From assembly GCF_021491355.1 (NCBI RefSeq), contig NZ_JAKENF010000005.1, forward strand, positions 62,001 to 126,000: a DNA stretch of 64,000 nt. The letters run 5' to 3'. The notes beneath the pieces were generated by a model, which saw only the letters and a list, made by a program, of their open reading frames with translations, did not search any database and was not told the DNA's origin. Below, one piece after another: positions 24,658 through 33,674 of the stretch (position 1 is its first letter; the number at the start of each line of letters is the position of its first letter). A program made the translations under genes and the position numbers. The stretch comes from Alitabrizicola rongguiensis (GTDB taxonomy: Bacteria; Pseudomonadota; Alphaproteobacteria; Rhodobacterales; Rhodobacteraceae).

Positions 24658-25536
24658 TCAGTCCGAAGGCGGCGGATCAGGCGGATCAGGCGGATCAGGC
24701 GGATCAGGCGGATCTGGGGGATCCGGTTGTTCCGGCGCCGATGGGGCTTCGCGCTCGGTCGATGGCCGGTCCGTTTGAGACCTGTTGCTTTCCTGCCGAG
24801 GCGAAAGAGTGTTCGTGACAGGCGCCGGCACTGCAACCTTTCGGACGGTGGCAGCCTTGGCGCTCAGGTCCCCGCAGCCCCCGACAGGCGCCCGAAATTT
24901 CGGTGTGATCGCTTCCTGATCGATGACAAAGGGGAAATCGTCGATCAGCACGGTGTCGCGTTCGTCGACGGTCTTGGGGGCGGCGATTTTGCCCCTGCGG
25001 TTCGAGACCGCGACCGCGCACTCGCCCTGCATGTTCGCGCAGGCTCCGGACGTGCAGAGCCGAACCTTGCCGCGGAACAGGGCGACGTTGGTGCCTTTCT
25101 TTCGGCTCACGTTGAAATCGAAGATCGTACCGCGAATGGCCATCGTCGCCGTGGGGGTCGTGATGTCATAGGCGGGCTTCGGGCTGTTGCCGGTGATGAA
25201 GCGGAAGCTGCCGCTGACGGCCGATATGGCAAACCGCTCTGCCTTGGCTGGCGACTGCATCAGGACCTCGTCGATCACCAGCTTCGACGCGGGGCCGACC
25301 ACGACCTTGGTCTCGTCATCGAACAACAGCTCGGCCCGACCGCTCGCATCGGTCGTGACCACGTCGCCCGAGGAAAGCCGCGCGCCGCGCTTCAGGACGA
25401 CTGTTCCCGATGCGCCCTTGAGCGTTGCTCCGGGCGATACAGCGGCGACCTGCCCGATCCCCTGAGCCTGAGCGAGGGAGGGGGCAAGCATAAGGATTGT
25501 GAACAAACCGACGATAAAAGCAGACCACAGCCGCAT
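24658..25536 (-). CDS. FecR-domain exported protein with Asp-Pro repeat tail
   Basis: The 292-residue protein starts at ATG 25536 (GGGGTG upstream) with a Sec signal ending AQAQG. The FecR domain spans about residues 35-160: VSPGATLKG, LKRGARLSSGDVVTTDASGRAELLFDD, then ITTPTATMAIRGTIFDF. The C-terminal tail is acidic/proline-rich with repeated D-P-P units encoded by 9-bp repeats. FecR-domain proteins sense or relay signals at the periplasm; here the partner is probably the CHASE2 cyclase encoded 66 bp downstream. An ATG at 25659 would add 41 residues before the signal peptide and is disfavoured. Confidence 0.85.
   Translation of the reverse strand: MRLWSAFIVGLFTILMLAPSLAQAQGIGQVAAVSPGATLKGASGTVVLKRGARLSSGDVVTTDASGRAELLFDDETKVVVGPASKLVIDEVLMQSPAKAERFAISAVSGSFRFITGNSPKPAYDITTPTATMAIRGTIFDFNVSRKKGTNVALFRGKVRLCTSGACANMQGECAVAVSNRRGKIAAPKTVDERDTVLIDDFPFVIDQEAITPKFRAPVGGCGDLSAKAATVRKVAVPAPVTNTLSPRQESNRSQTDRPSTEREAPSAPEQPDPPDPPDPPDPPDPPDPPPSD
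24674..24727 (-). repeat. 9-bp tandem repeat encoding the D-P-P tail
   Basis: GGATCAGGC is repeated four times without change (24674-24709), followed by two diverged copies. The 9-bp unit keeps the reading frame, so slippage would change tail length without a frameshift. Confidence 0.85.
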
Positions 25537-26065
25537 TCGTGACACCCCGATACAGACGAGTCCCAGCACTGAGCCCCGCTGGAAATGCCTAAGCGGGCGG
25601 GGGGCCAATCCGAAGCTATTCAACTGGAATTCCAATGCGTGCGTCCACTGGAAATGCATTGGCGGCGTCGTTCACGCGATTCTGCATAGAAATTAAGCAT
25701 TTCCGGGGATTCGCAAGGAGATGGGCCGCCGCCCACAGCTAGCCGATCCTGTCCAACGCCGCTGTCAGGACGGAGAATATCATTCTCTTGATCTGCTCCA
25801 AAATGCCCGGTCTCTTCTCTTGCAATACACGATAGAGTAAGTCGTAATTTGCTGCATGGATCTGCTGACCTGATGCGAGGAGGGCTCGACGATGACATTT
25901 CACACCGCGAAATCCGCAGTCTTGGGCGATGGCGACGGCTCGTCTGTCGGGACTTCGGCCCAGGCGCTGGCTCCGGCAACGATCCTGGGGCTAATGCCGT
26001 CCCTTCCGTTTTTCGCCGCGCGGCCAAAGGGGCCGAAGGCCGACAACTCGACATTGGAGACTACG
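25537..26065. promoter_or_regulatory. 529-bp divergent control region, FecR gene / sulfate importer
   Basis: It contains a perfect inverted repeat GAGAAT-ATC-ATTCTC at 25773-25787 and a possible promoter (TTGCAA at 25820, TAATTT at 25845, 19-bp spacing). A strong AGGAGG site (25878-25883) lies 8 bp before an ATG at 25892 that is in frame with the sulfate-binding protein. No known sulfur riboswitch was recognised by eye. Confidence 0.45.
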
Positions 26066-27133
26066 ATGACCGATACGACCCGCATCCCTGCGGACCATGG
26101 CCTGTTCGACGGCTTCCTCGATGGGCTTGGGGCCCTGCATCGCGGTTGGCGCGCTATCCTGGCCGCGACGGCGATCGCGGCCCTTGGCGCTGGTGCGCCT
26201 GGCGCCGTACATGCCCAGTCGCTGCTGAACGTTTCCTACGACCCGACGCGTGAGCTTTACCGCGACATCAATGCCGCCTTCATCGCCGACTGGGTCGCCA
26301 AGGGGAATCCCGAGCCCAAGATCGAAACCAGCCATGGCGGTTCGGGCGCTCAGGCGCGGGCCGTGATCGACGGGCTGGAAGCCCAGGTGGTGACTCTGGC
26401 GCTTGCGGGCGACATCGACAAGATTGCCAAGACTGGCAAGTTGCCGGCCGACTGGCAGTCGAAATTCCCTCACAACTCCTCGCCCTATACCTCGACGATC
26501 GTCTTCCTTGTCCGCGAGGGCAATCCGAAGGGGATCAAGGATTGGGGCGACCTCCTGAATGACGGGGTCGGGGTGATCACGCCGAACCCGAAGACCTCGG
26601 GCGGTGCGCGCTGGAATTACCTTGCCGCCTGGGCCTGGGCCGAGAAGAACGGCAAGGACCCGAAAGAGTTCGTCAAGCAGCTCTACACCCATGTCCCGGT
26701 GCTCGACTCCGGTGCGCGCGGGTCGACGACGACTTTTGCGCAACGCGGCATCGGTGACGTGCTTCTGGCCTGGGAAAACGAGGCCTACCTCGCGCTGAAC
26801 GAGCTTGGCGACGATAAGTTCGACATCGTTGTGCCGTCGGTGTCGGTGCTGGCGGAACCGCCAGTCGCGATCGTCGATGGCAACATCAAGGATGACGCGC
26901 AGCGCAAGCTGGCCGAGGCCTATATCAACTTCCTCTACACGCCCGAAGCGCAAGCCATCATCTTCAAGGACTACTACCGGGGCTGGGATACGTCCAAGGC
27001 CGACCCGGCGGATGTGGCGCGGTTCCCCAAGCTTGATCTCGTGACGATCGACGATCTGGGCGGCTGGTCCAAGGTTCAGCCGGAGCACTTCGGCGACGGC
27101 GGCATCTTCGACCAGATCTATGTGGCGAAGTGA
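26066..27133 (+). CDS. sbp: Sulfate ABC transporter substrate-binding protein
   Basis: The 355-residue receptor follows the Sbp/CysP pattern: [20 protein letters not shown], then [31 protein letters not shown], then [16 protein letters not shown]. The oxyanion-binding SGGS/SGG-type segments are present. ATG 26066 follows GGAG by 7 bases. It gives an unusually long 27-residue n-region before the hydrophobic signal core ([14 protein letters not shown], ending VHAQ). An in-frame ATG at 25892 with better Shine-Dalgarno would add 58 residues of no recognisable kind. It heads the cysTWA importer genes. Confidence 0.9.
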   Translation: MTDTTRIPADHGLFDGFLDGLGALHRGWRAILAATAIAALGAGAPGAVHAQSLLNVSYDPTRELYRDINAAFIADWVAKGNPEPKIETSHGGSGAQARAVIDGLEAQVVTLALAGDIDKIAKTGKLPADWQSKFPHNSSPYTSTIVFLVREGNPKGIKDWGDLLNDGVGVITPNPKTSGGARWNYLAAWAWAEKNGKDPKEFVKQLYTHVPVLDSGARGSTTTFAQRGIGDVLLAWENEAYLALNELGDDKFDIVVPSVSVLAEPPVAIVDGNIKDDAQRKLAEAYINFLYTPEAQAIIFKDYYRGWDTSKADPADVARFPKLDLVTIDDLGGWSKVQPEHFGDGGIFDQIYVAK

Positions 27134-27175
27134 CGGAGCGATCGTGACAGCGATCCACAAAGCAAAGGGCAGGGC

Positions 27176-28009
27176 GTGACGACATTTGTTCACCGTTCTC
27201 CGATGCCGGGCTTCGGGCTCAGCCTTGGAATCACTCTCAGTGTGTTGTCACTGGTCGTCCTCCTGCCCATCGGCGCCCTTCTTCTGAAGGGCGCCGCCTT
27301 CGGCCCGGCGGGGATCTGGTCGGTCGTCTCGACCGAACGCAGCCTGGCCGCGCTGTTCCTGTCGTTCCGGCTCGCGCTGTTCGCAGCGTTGTTCAACCTC
27401 GTCTTTGGCGTGCTGCTGGCCTGGGTGCTGGTGCGCTATGACTTTCCAGGGCGCCGCCTGATCGATGCGGCGGTGGACCTGCCCTTTGCCCTGCCGACGG
27501 CGGTGGCAGGCATCGCGCTGACGACGCTCTACGCGCCGACCGGCATCTTCGGATCGCTGGCCAAAGAGGTCGGCTGGAAGATCGCCTACACGCAGTGGGG
27601 CATCCTGATCGCGCTGATCTTCGTAGGCCTTCCCTTCGTCACCCGCACCGTCCAGCCGGTCATCGAGGAGATCGAGCGCGAGGTCGAAGAGGCGTCTGCC
27701 ACGCTCGGGGCCAACCGGGCCTATACACTGCGTCGGGTCGTTCTTCCGACGCTGACGCCGGCGGCCCTGACCGGCTTCGCGTTGTCCCTGGCCCGGGCCG
27801 TTGGTGAGTACGGATCGGTCATCTTCATCGCGGGCAACATCCCCCTGAAGACCGAGATCGCGCCCCTGCTTATCGTGATCCGCCTCGAGGAGTTCGACTA
27901 TGACGGCGCGGCGGCGATCGGCATCGCCATGCTCGTCATCTCGTTCGCCATGCTGCTGGCCATCAACATCATCCAGGTCTGGAGCCGGCGGAGGATTTCC
28001 CATGTCTAG
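27176..28009 (+). CDS. cysT: Sulfate ABC transporter permease CysT
   Basis: The 277-residue inner-membrane protein matches CysT (CysU): six hydrophobic segments, LPFALPTAVAGIALTTLYAP, and EAA loop EEASATLGANRAYTLRRVVLPTLTPA. It starts at GTG 27176 and overlaps CysW by 8 bp. With CysW it forms the channel for sulfate or thiosulfate. Confidence 0.93.
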   Translation: MTTFVHRSPMPGFGLSLGITLSVLSLVVLLPIGALLLKGAAFGPAGIWSVVSTERSLAALFLSFRLALFAALFNLVFGVLLAWVLVRYDFPGRRLIDAAVDLPFALPTAVAGIALTTLYAPTGIFGSLAKEVGWKIAYTQWGILIALIFVGLPFVTRTVQPVIEEIEREVEEASATLGANRAYTLRRVVLPTLTPAALTGFALSLARAVGEYGSVIFIAGNIPLKTEIAPLLIVIRLEEFDYDGAAAIGIAMLVISFAMLLAINIIQVWSRRRISHV

Positions 28010-28877
28010 TGCCTATCCAACGCTGACCGCCCGGCGGTTTCGACCGGTCACGCAAGAGGCGCCGCTGGTTCGGGTGGCCCTGATCGCCTTCGTGATCCTG
28101 GTTCTGGTCGTCCTGCTCTTTGCCCCTCTGATCGCCGTTTTCGTCGAGGCGCTGGCCAAAGGTTGGCTCGCCGCCATAGAATCTCTCGCCCATCCCGATG
28201 CGCGCTCTGCAATCTGGCTGACGCTGACGGTGGCTGCCATCTCGGTGCCCTTGAACGCCGTTTTCGGCATCGCCGCTGCCTGGGCCATCGCCAAGTTCGA
28301 TTTTCGCGGCAAGGCGCTTCTCATCACCCTCATCGACCTGCCGTTTTCGGTCTCGCCGGTGGTGGCGGGTCTCTGCATGGTACTGCTGTTCGGCGCCAAC
28401 AGCCTGATGGGCGGCTGGCTCGTTGCCCAAGGCTTCCCGATCGTCTTTGCGCTGCCGGGCATCGTGCTGGCGACGATGTTCGTGACCTTTCCCTTCGTCG
28501 CCCGTGAGTTGATCCCGGTGATGATCGAGCAGGGCCGGGCTGAGGAAGAGGCGGCGCTGACCCTTGGCGCGAGCGGCTGGCGCACCTTCCTGACCGTGAC
28601 GCTGCCGAACATCCGTTGGGCGCTTCTTTACGGCGTTCTCTTGTGCAATGCCCGCGCCATGGGCGAATTCGGAGCGGTCGCGGTCGTGTCGGGCAAGATC
28701 CGCGGCCAGACCGCCACAATGCCGATCACCATCGAGATGCTCTACAACGAGTATCTTTCGGTTGCGGCCTTCAGCCTGGCTGCCGTGCTGGCGGGCCTCG
28801 CCCTTGTCACCCTGACCCTAAAGACGCTGCTGGAATGGCGCCATGCTGACCAGCTTGCCGCGACGCACCGCCATTGA
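28002..28877 (+). CDS. cysW: Sulfate ABC transporter permease CysW
   Basis: The 291-residue second permease shows [19 protein letters not shown] and the EAA loop [47 protein letters not shown] is characteristic of CysW. ATG 28002 lies within the end of cysT, indicating coupling. ATPase cysA follows 8 bp later. Confidence 0.93.
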   Translation: MSSAYPTLTARRFRPVTQEAPLVRVALIAFVILVLVVLLFAPLIAVFVEALAKGWLAAIESLAHPDARSAIWLTLTVAAISVPLNAVFGIAAAWAIAKFDFRGKALLITLIDLPFSVSPVVAGLCMVLLFGANSLMGGWLVAQGFPIVFALPGIVLATMFVTFPFVARELIPVMIEQGRAEEEAALTLGASGWRTFLTVTLPNIRWALLYGVLLCNARAMGEFGAVAVVSGKIRGQTATMPITIEMLYNEYLSVAAFSLAAVLAGLALVTLTLKTLLEWRHADQLAATHRH

Positions 28878-28885
28878 AAGGACGC

Positions 28886-29608
28886 ATGATTCATATCGAA
28901 ATCGACGAGATCTCGAAGACCTTCGGCGCGACGTCAGCCCTGCATCCCGTGTCGCTGGCCATCCCATCCGGTGCGCTGGTGGCGCTTCTCGGGCCCTCAG
29001 GGTCGGGCAAGACGACGCTTTTGCGTATCCTCGGCGGGCTGGAGTACCCGACCTCCGGTCGGGTACTGTTCGACGGGCAGGATGCGACGGGCCTCACAGT
29101 GCAGGAGCGGCGGGCAGGGTTCGTCTTCCAGTCCTACGCGCTTTTCCGGCACATGACCGTCTTCGAGAACATTGCCTATGGGCTGCGCGCGCGTCCGCGC
29201 AGAAGCCGCCCCTCGAACCCGGAGATTGCGCGGCGCGTGGCCAGGCTTCTGGACCTGATCCAGCTGCCCTACATCGGTGCACGCTATCCCAACCAGCTGT
29301 CCGGGGGGCAACGCCAGCGGGTCGCGCTGGCGCGGGCATTGGCGATCGAGCCGAGGATGCTCCTTCTGGACGAGCCCTTCGGCGCGCTGGATGCGCAGGT
29401 GCGCAAGGAATTGCGGCAGGGCTTGCGCGAGATCCACGACACGACCGGACTGACCTCGATTTTCGTGACCCATGACCAGGCGGAAGCCATGGAGCTGGCC
29501 GATGTCGTGGTTGTCATGTCGATGGGACGGATCGAGCAGATCGGAAAGCCTTCGGAAATCCGCGCGCGTCCCAAGACCGATTTCGTGCGCGAATTCATAT
29601 CTGTTTGA
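28886..29608 (+). CDS. cysA: Sulfate ABC transporter ATP-binding protein CysA (short form)
   Basis: The 240-residue ATPase has Walker [11 protein letters not shown]-loop [10 protein letters not shown], signature [14 protein letters not shown], Walker [13 protein letters not shown] and H-loop VTHDQ. It ends soon after [25 protein letters not shown], so it lacks the roughly 100-residue C-terminal TOBE-like domain of long CysA proteins. TTG 28874 is an alternative start; ATG 28886 follows AAAGGA. Context (Sbp, CysT, CysW) fixes the substrate class as sulfate/thiosulfate. Confidence 0.92.
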   Translation: MIHIEIDEISKTFGATSALHPVSLAIPSGALVALLGPSGSGKTTLLRILGGLEYPTSGRVLFDGQDATGLTVQERRAGFVFQSYALFRHMTVFENIAYGLRARPRRSRPSNPEIARRVARLLDLIQLPYIGARYPNQLSGGQRQRVALARALAIEPRMLLLDEPFGALDAQVRKELRQGLREIHDTTGLTSIFVTHDQAEAMELADVVVVMSMGRIEQIGKPSEIRARPKTDFVREFISV

Positions 29609-29622
29609 CTGGTACCCAAGAC

Positions 29623-30087
29623 ATGGACCGCATCGACCGAAAGATCATCTTCGAACTGCAACGCGACGCCACGGTATCAATCGCGCAGCTGGCCGACCGG
29701 GTCGGCCTGTCGCAGACCCCGTGCTGGAAACGTATCCAGAAGCTGGAACAGGCAGGTGTCATCCGCGGTCGGGTGGCACTTGTCGATCCGGACCGCATCG
29801 GCCTCGGCCTGACCGTGTTTGTCGAGGTTGAAGCCTCGGATCACAGCCCCAGCTGGCGCGAGGCCTTTACCAAGGCCGTTGCCGCCATGCCGGAGGTGAT
29901 GGAGGTCTATCGCATGGCGGGCGATGTCGACTACCTGCTCAAGGTAGCGGCGGCCGACATGCCCGCCTTCGATACCTTCTACAAGCGGCTGACGGAGGCG
30001 CTGGAGTTGAAGAACGTGACGTCCCAATTCGCCATGGAGCGGATCAAGTTCTCGACCGCCTATCCGGTGAACACGGTCGATCCCTGA
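29623..30087 (+). CDS. Lrp/AsnC-family transcriptional regulator
   Basis: The 154-residue protein has an N-terminal helix-turn-helix (MDRIDRKIIFELQRDATVSIAQLADRVGLSQTPCWKRIQKLE) and a C-terminal RAM ligand-binding domain. It starts 14 bp after cysA on the same strand, probably in the sulfate operon. Lrp members such as DecR/YbaO respond to cysteine, so a role in sulfur-amino-acid feedback is a reasonable inference. The effector is not readable from sequence. Confidence 0.88.
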   Translation: MDRIDRKIIFELQRDATVSIAQLADRVGLSQTPCWKRIQKLEQAGVIRGRVALVDPDRIGLGLTVFVEVEASDHSPSWREAFTKAVAAMPEVMEVYRMAGDVDYLLKVAAADMPAFDTFYKRLTEALELKNVTSQFAMERIKFSTAYPVNTVDP

Positions 30088-30119
30088 CGTCGGGCGGCAG
30101 GAACCGTCTGGGGCTATCG

Positions 30120-30962
30120 TCAGGGGATGGTTCCACCGCCGGTATCCGTAGCGCCACCGGTCCCCGCACTGCCTCCGGTATCCGTCCCGCCACCTGTGCC
30201 CGCACCTGCGCCGGTATCCGTGCCACCGCCAGTATCCGTACCGCCACCTGTGCCAGCGCCGCCACCGGTATCGGTACCGCCGCCAGTATCCGTACCGCCA
30301 CCTGTGCCGGCGCCACCGCCGGTATCCGTGCCACCGCCGGTATCCGTGCCGCCGCCGGTATCCGTGCCACCGCCGGTATCCGTGCCGCCGCCGGTATCCG
30401 TGCCACCGCCGGTATCCGTGCCACCGCCGGTATCCGTGCCGCCACCGGTATCCGTGCCGCCACCGGTATCCGTGCCACCGCCGGTATCCGTGCCGCCACC
30501 GGTATCCGTGCCACCGCCGGTATCCGTGCCACCGCCGGTATCCGTGCCGCCACCGGTATCCGTGCCGCCAGTTCCGCTACCTTTTCCGGAACCGCTTGTG
30601 GTGGTCCCTGTCGTCGGCTTGGGTTTCGAGGTCCCGGAGGTCGAAAGCGAAGGTTGGCTCACTGCTGCGGCCGCACTGACGCTGCGCACCATGTCGCTGG
30701 TCGATCCGCCACGCTCGACGCGCAGGCAGTTCAACTGGCCTTGCTGGCCTTCTTTCAGGAACTGCGCCAGTTCGATCGCAAGCGCGTCGTTCCCGCGTGT
30801 CAGCTCCTTGTTCCTCGTAAGAAAAGAGAACAAACCCTTGCAATTATTGGCAGAGACCAGTTTGTCGAGCCGTTCCAACTTGCGCATGGTGATTTCGGCA
30901 GGGGCCGGCGTGGCCAGCACAAGGGTCAGGCTGGCCAGAAGGGTTGCGGAGAGGTGCTTCAT
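30120..30962 (-). CDS. Exported protein with a long TDTGGG tandem-repeat tail
   Basis: The 280-residue protein has a signal peptide (residues 1-22, ...TPAPA). A helical N-terminal domain of about 90 residues follows (LERLDKLVSANNCKGLFSFL, then LAQFLKEGQQGQLNCLRVERGG) with two Cys. A Ser/Thr/Lys-rich linker then leads to about 145 residues of hexapeptide repeats, mainly TDTGGG with AGTGGG variants, ending GGGTIP. ATG 30962 has GGAG upstream. The Gly/Thr-rich tail resembles flexible surface or wall-spanning linkers. I do not recognise the N-terminal domain. The neighbour on the same strand is a LytR_C-type membrane protein, 41 bp upstream. Confidence 0.78.
   Translation of the reverse strand: MKHLSATLLASLTLVLATPAPAEITMRKLERLDKLVSANNCKGLFSFLTRNKELTRGNDALAIELAQFLKEGQQGQLNCLRVERGGSTSDMVRSVSAAAAVSQPSLSTSGTSKPKPTTGTTTSGSGKGSGTGGTDTGGGTDTGGGTDTGGGTDTGGGTDTGGGTDTGGGTDTGGGTDTGGGTDTGGGTDTGGGTDTGGGTDTGGGTDTGGGTDTGGGAGTGGGTDTGGGTDTGGGAGTGGGTDTGGGTDTGAGAGTGGGTDTGGSAGTGGATDTGGGTIP
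30141..30572 (-). repeat. 24 tandem copies of an 18-bp coding repeat
   Basis: Twenty-four units of 18 bp encode the TDTGGG tail. The fourteen units nearest the N-terminal side (30321-30572) differ almost only at silent third positions. The ten at the C-terminal end are diverged and partly arranged as 54-bp triplets (two TDTGGG-type units plus one AGTGGG-type). Copy number is likely variable. Confidence 0.9.
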
Positions 30963-31003
30963 CGGGTGTACTCCGGAATGGGATTGGCCTAAAAGCCGTT
31001 GTT

Positions 31004-32686
31004 CTAGTTGAATTTTTCCAAGCTGAATTTCTCGGCGATCGCGGATTTCTTGGCCTGAATCGGATCGCTTGCGGCGGGTTTCGGGGCGGCAGGTTTTGCC
31101 GCAGCAGTCTGTTGTTTCTTCGGTTTCGCGGCCTTGGCCGGTTTTGCCGCTGCCGGTTTCTTCGCGACAACCGGGGCCTCCGGCGTGCCGGCAAGCCACA
31201 ACTCGACCATGCCGAGCGCGGGGGCGTCGTTGGTGCCGATAAAGGATCGCGCTTTCCCGCCGCTCGCTTCGGCCAACCGTTCGGCCAACAGCCTGTCCTG
31301 TTCGTGATAGTAACGGACATGGGTCGTCTTGATGGTCACGTCGACCGGGTGCGCCTTTGCCACCACGAATCCTGCGGAGGCGATCCGACCGGTCGTTTCC
31401 TGTGTCGTCGCCTCACGCATCCCGGCGGGAATGAATACCTGCACTTCGACAGGTGCCGGAGCGGGTGGTCCCTCGGGCGCTGACAAAGCCTGGTCCTGCG
31501 AAGGCACGCCGCCCGTGAGAGGTGCGACAAGACGCGCGGAAATGAGTCCGGGACCGGGCAGCCGGGCGGAAATCTCTGGTGGGGCGAGCGAAGCAAGTGA
31601 TGTCAGGTCCGTCGCCGCCATGATCGCATCTGGCCCGGTCGAGGACAGCGGAGCTGCATCCGGCTGATGTGCAACCCCAAGGACAGTTGGTCCGAGGAGA
31701 GGCGACAGGGCAACGGGGACAGCCAGCTGCACCGCCGGCTCATCCGCGGACGGAGCGGCTGGGGGAAGCACTGTCCCTGGATCCGGTACGCTTGCCAGGG
31801 TTGTGGGCGGTGCAATCAAGGGGGGCGCTTCGCTTGCGGCGGCGACAGATTTTCCGGGTTCGGAGGGCGACGCCGGGCGGACAGTCGCCGCCGGTAGTTG
31901 CGGTTCACTGTCTGGGATGCTGCCGGTCAGAATGCCGGGGGTCGCCGGGACAGTTCCTGCATGGGGTTGGGGCAGTGCAGCGCTGTCCGCGCCGGGCTGT
32001 TGCCCGGCGCTCGCGGCCGGCGCCACGCTGGCTGGCGCGGAAGCGGACGACGATGACGCGGGAACTGCAACATCGGGCGCAGGGCTGGTCGTCAGCCAGC
32101 CTGCGATCAACGACGACAGGGAAAAGCCGAGTCCAATCGCTATGCCGAGCGCGAAGCCTCCGGCGATCTTTCCCGCAGTCAGCCAGGATTTTTGGGCACC
32201 CGGCTCGGCTGGGGGCGCGCTGGCGGCGACAACCGGCGCCACCTGGACAACGGGTGAGGCAGCTTTCGCCGCCGGAACGGGCCGGGTCGCGGGCTGGAGT
32301 TCCGCCCGAAGCGGCGGAACGGCACGCAAGCCGGGCAGAGGGCGCGGCGGCGGGGCCGACACGTCGTCGAACTCTTCGAACTCTTCCTCTTCCGTAGGAA
32401 AGAGGTCTGTCCGGGGCACAGGGCCGGCCCGCAGGCCCGAGAGCGGCTCGATCCGGGGGAGCGGGTCCGCCACCAGAGGCGCGGCGCCCACGACCTCGAG
32501 CCGTGGCATTTGCGGCCGGGGGGGTAGTTCGGGCGCAGGCCCGCGTTCGGCAAGAATGCGTTCGCGCTGCTGGCGGGCAGCCTCAAGTCGCTTCTGCCAT
32601 TCATCTGACTGAAGCAGAGGCAGAAGTTCCGAAACCGCATCTGTCCCGACGGACGGGCCAGTGTCCCGTTCGGTCAAATCATCCAT
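31004..32686 (-). CDS. Single-pass membrane protein with C-terminal LytR_C-type domain
   Basis: The 560-residue protein has a cytoplasmic N-terminal part (1-165, with coiled WQKRLEAARQQRERILAE and acidic EEEEFEEFDD) and one membrane helix (about 172-198). A long Ala/Pro/Ser-rich segment (200-410) leads to a compact domain (about 415-505: VEVQVFIPAGMREATTQETTGRI, then VRYYHEQDRLLAERLAEA, then VELWLAG). This domain resembles the LytR C-terminal/SPOR-like fold. A Lys/Ala/Pro-rich tail ends it. Such domains bind cell-wall or polymer partners. The repeat protein gene follows 41 bp downstream. Specific function unknown. Confidence 0.72.
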   Translation of the reverse strand: MDDLTERDTGPSVGTDAVSELLPLLQSDEWQKRLEAARQQRERILAERGPAPELPPRPQMPRLEVVGAAPLVADPLPRIEPLSGLRAGPVPRTDLFPTEEEEFEEFDDVSAPPPRPLPGLRAVPPLRAELQPATRPVPAAKAASPVVQVAPVVAASAPPAEPGAQKSWLTAGKIAGGFALGIAIGLGFSLSSLIAGWLTTSPAPDVAVPASSSSASAPASVAPAASAGQQPGADSAALPQPHAGTVPATPGILTGSIPDSEPQLPAATVRPASPSEPGKSVAAASEAPPLIAPPTTLASVPDPGTVLPPAAPSADEPAVQLAVPVALSPLLGPTVLGVAHQPDAAPLSSTGPDAIMAATDLTSLASLAPPEISARLPGPGLISARLVAPLTGGVPSQDQALSAPEGPPAPAPVEVQVFIPAGMREATTQETTGRIASAGFVVAKAHPVDVTIKTTHVRYYHEQDRLLAERLAEASGGKARSFIGTNDAPALGMVELWLAGTPEAPVVAKKPAAAKPAKAAKPKKQQTAAAKPAAPKPAASDPIQAKKSAIAEKFSLEKFN

Positions 32687-32877
32687 GCGAGGGCCCCCCG
32701 ACCCAGTCAGGACGTCCTTTCCGCAGTGACAGCAAGCGAGTCGGAAAAGGGGCGTTCCTGAAACAGCGTCTCAGTTTACCGCCTTTTGCAGCCGGTCGGT
32801 AGTCCCAGAAGCCGACGGACCCGTTCGGTCGGCGGATATCGGCATGTCCGGTTCGGCGCGGCCCCTGGAGCCTTCCT

Positions 32878-33582
32878 TCAGATATGCAGGCGCGCTGTGA
32901 TCGGCAGATGATCCGACGCGACGCGTGACAGCGGCGTGTCATGAACCGAGAAATCGACGAGTTTCGTCCGTTCGGAAGCGAGGATGCGGTCAAGCGGCAG
33001 CATCGGGTATCGGGCAGGGAAGCTCCGCCCTCCGTGACTGGCAGGAAAATGGCTTTCGAAGGGCCGCAGCGACGATCGCGTGCCGGTCCGCCATTCGTTC
33101 AGATCGCCCATCAGTACGGTCGGACGGTGGTCGAGGCCGTGGATCCGCTCGAGGATAGCGCGCGCCTGAATCAGCCGCGACTGGGCCAGAAGACCCAGAT
33201 GAGTGGCCACGACCCTCAGGCTGTGCCCGGCGACGGCGATGTCGGCGATGAGCGCGCCGCGCGGTTCCAGCCCCGGCAAGTGGAGATGGTGAACGATCTC
33301 GGCCTCGGTATTGCGGGCGAGGATGAGATTGCCGTGAAACCCATGCGATGAGCGGTGCCGTTCGATCGGCAGCGGCACGAGACCCGTCAACTCCTCGAGT
33401 GCCGGCAGGTTCAGAAGCCCGGTGCGGTCGCCAAAGCGCATATCGGCTTCCTGCAGCGCGATCACGTCTGCGTCGATCTCGCTGATGACGCGCACGATTC
33501 GCGCCGGGTCGCGTTTGCGGTCGGTGCCGACCGCCTTGTGGATGTTGTAGGATGCGATCCTGATGCTGCGGGACAAGGGCAT
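32878..33582 (-). CDS. Endonuclease/exonuclease/phosphatase family protein (YbhP-like)
   Basis: The 234-residue enzyme has the EEP motifs: SYNIHKA (N13), LQEAD (E45), the His of ATHLG, MGDLNEW, and the terminal SDHLPI Asp-His. The family cleaves phosphodiesters in nucleic acids, phosphoinositides or lipids. Members of this size (YbhP) often sit by phospholipid genes, which is also true here (MprF, PlsC and CdsA nearby). ATG 33582 gives the family-typical start; ATG 33654 is possible and would add 24 residues. Confidence 0.82.
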   Translation of the reverse strand: MPLSRSIRIASYNIHKAVGTDRKRDPARIVRVISEIDADVIALQEADMRFGDRTGLLNLPALEELTGLVPLPIERHRSSHGFHGNLILARNTEAEIVHHLHLPGLEPRGALIADIAVAGHSLRVVATHLGLLAQSRLIQARAILERIHGLDHRPTVLMGDLNEWRTGTRSSLRPFESHFPASHGGRSFPARYPMLPLDRILASERTKLVDFSVHDTPLSRVASDHLPITARLHI

Positions 33583-33674
33583 ACCTGCAATCGGCTGACT
33601 CTCTGGTCCATCGACATGGCCGTAGCCGGGGGGTCTGGCAAGACCATATGTCATGCCGACATCCGGCTTGCGCG

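Noticed and set aside
25741-25891. Possible SAM or other sulfur riboswitch ahead of the sulfate operon
   Set aside because: No recognisable aptamer core or terminator hairpin was found by eye; only a short inverted repeat.
30141-30572. Possible CRISPR array
   Set aside because: Units are contiguous 18-bp coding repeats without unique spacers.
30127-31011. Plus-strand frame made of VPPPVS repeats
   Set aside because: It is the antisense of the TDTGGG repeat; the minus-strand frame has a signal peptide and ribosome site.
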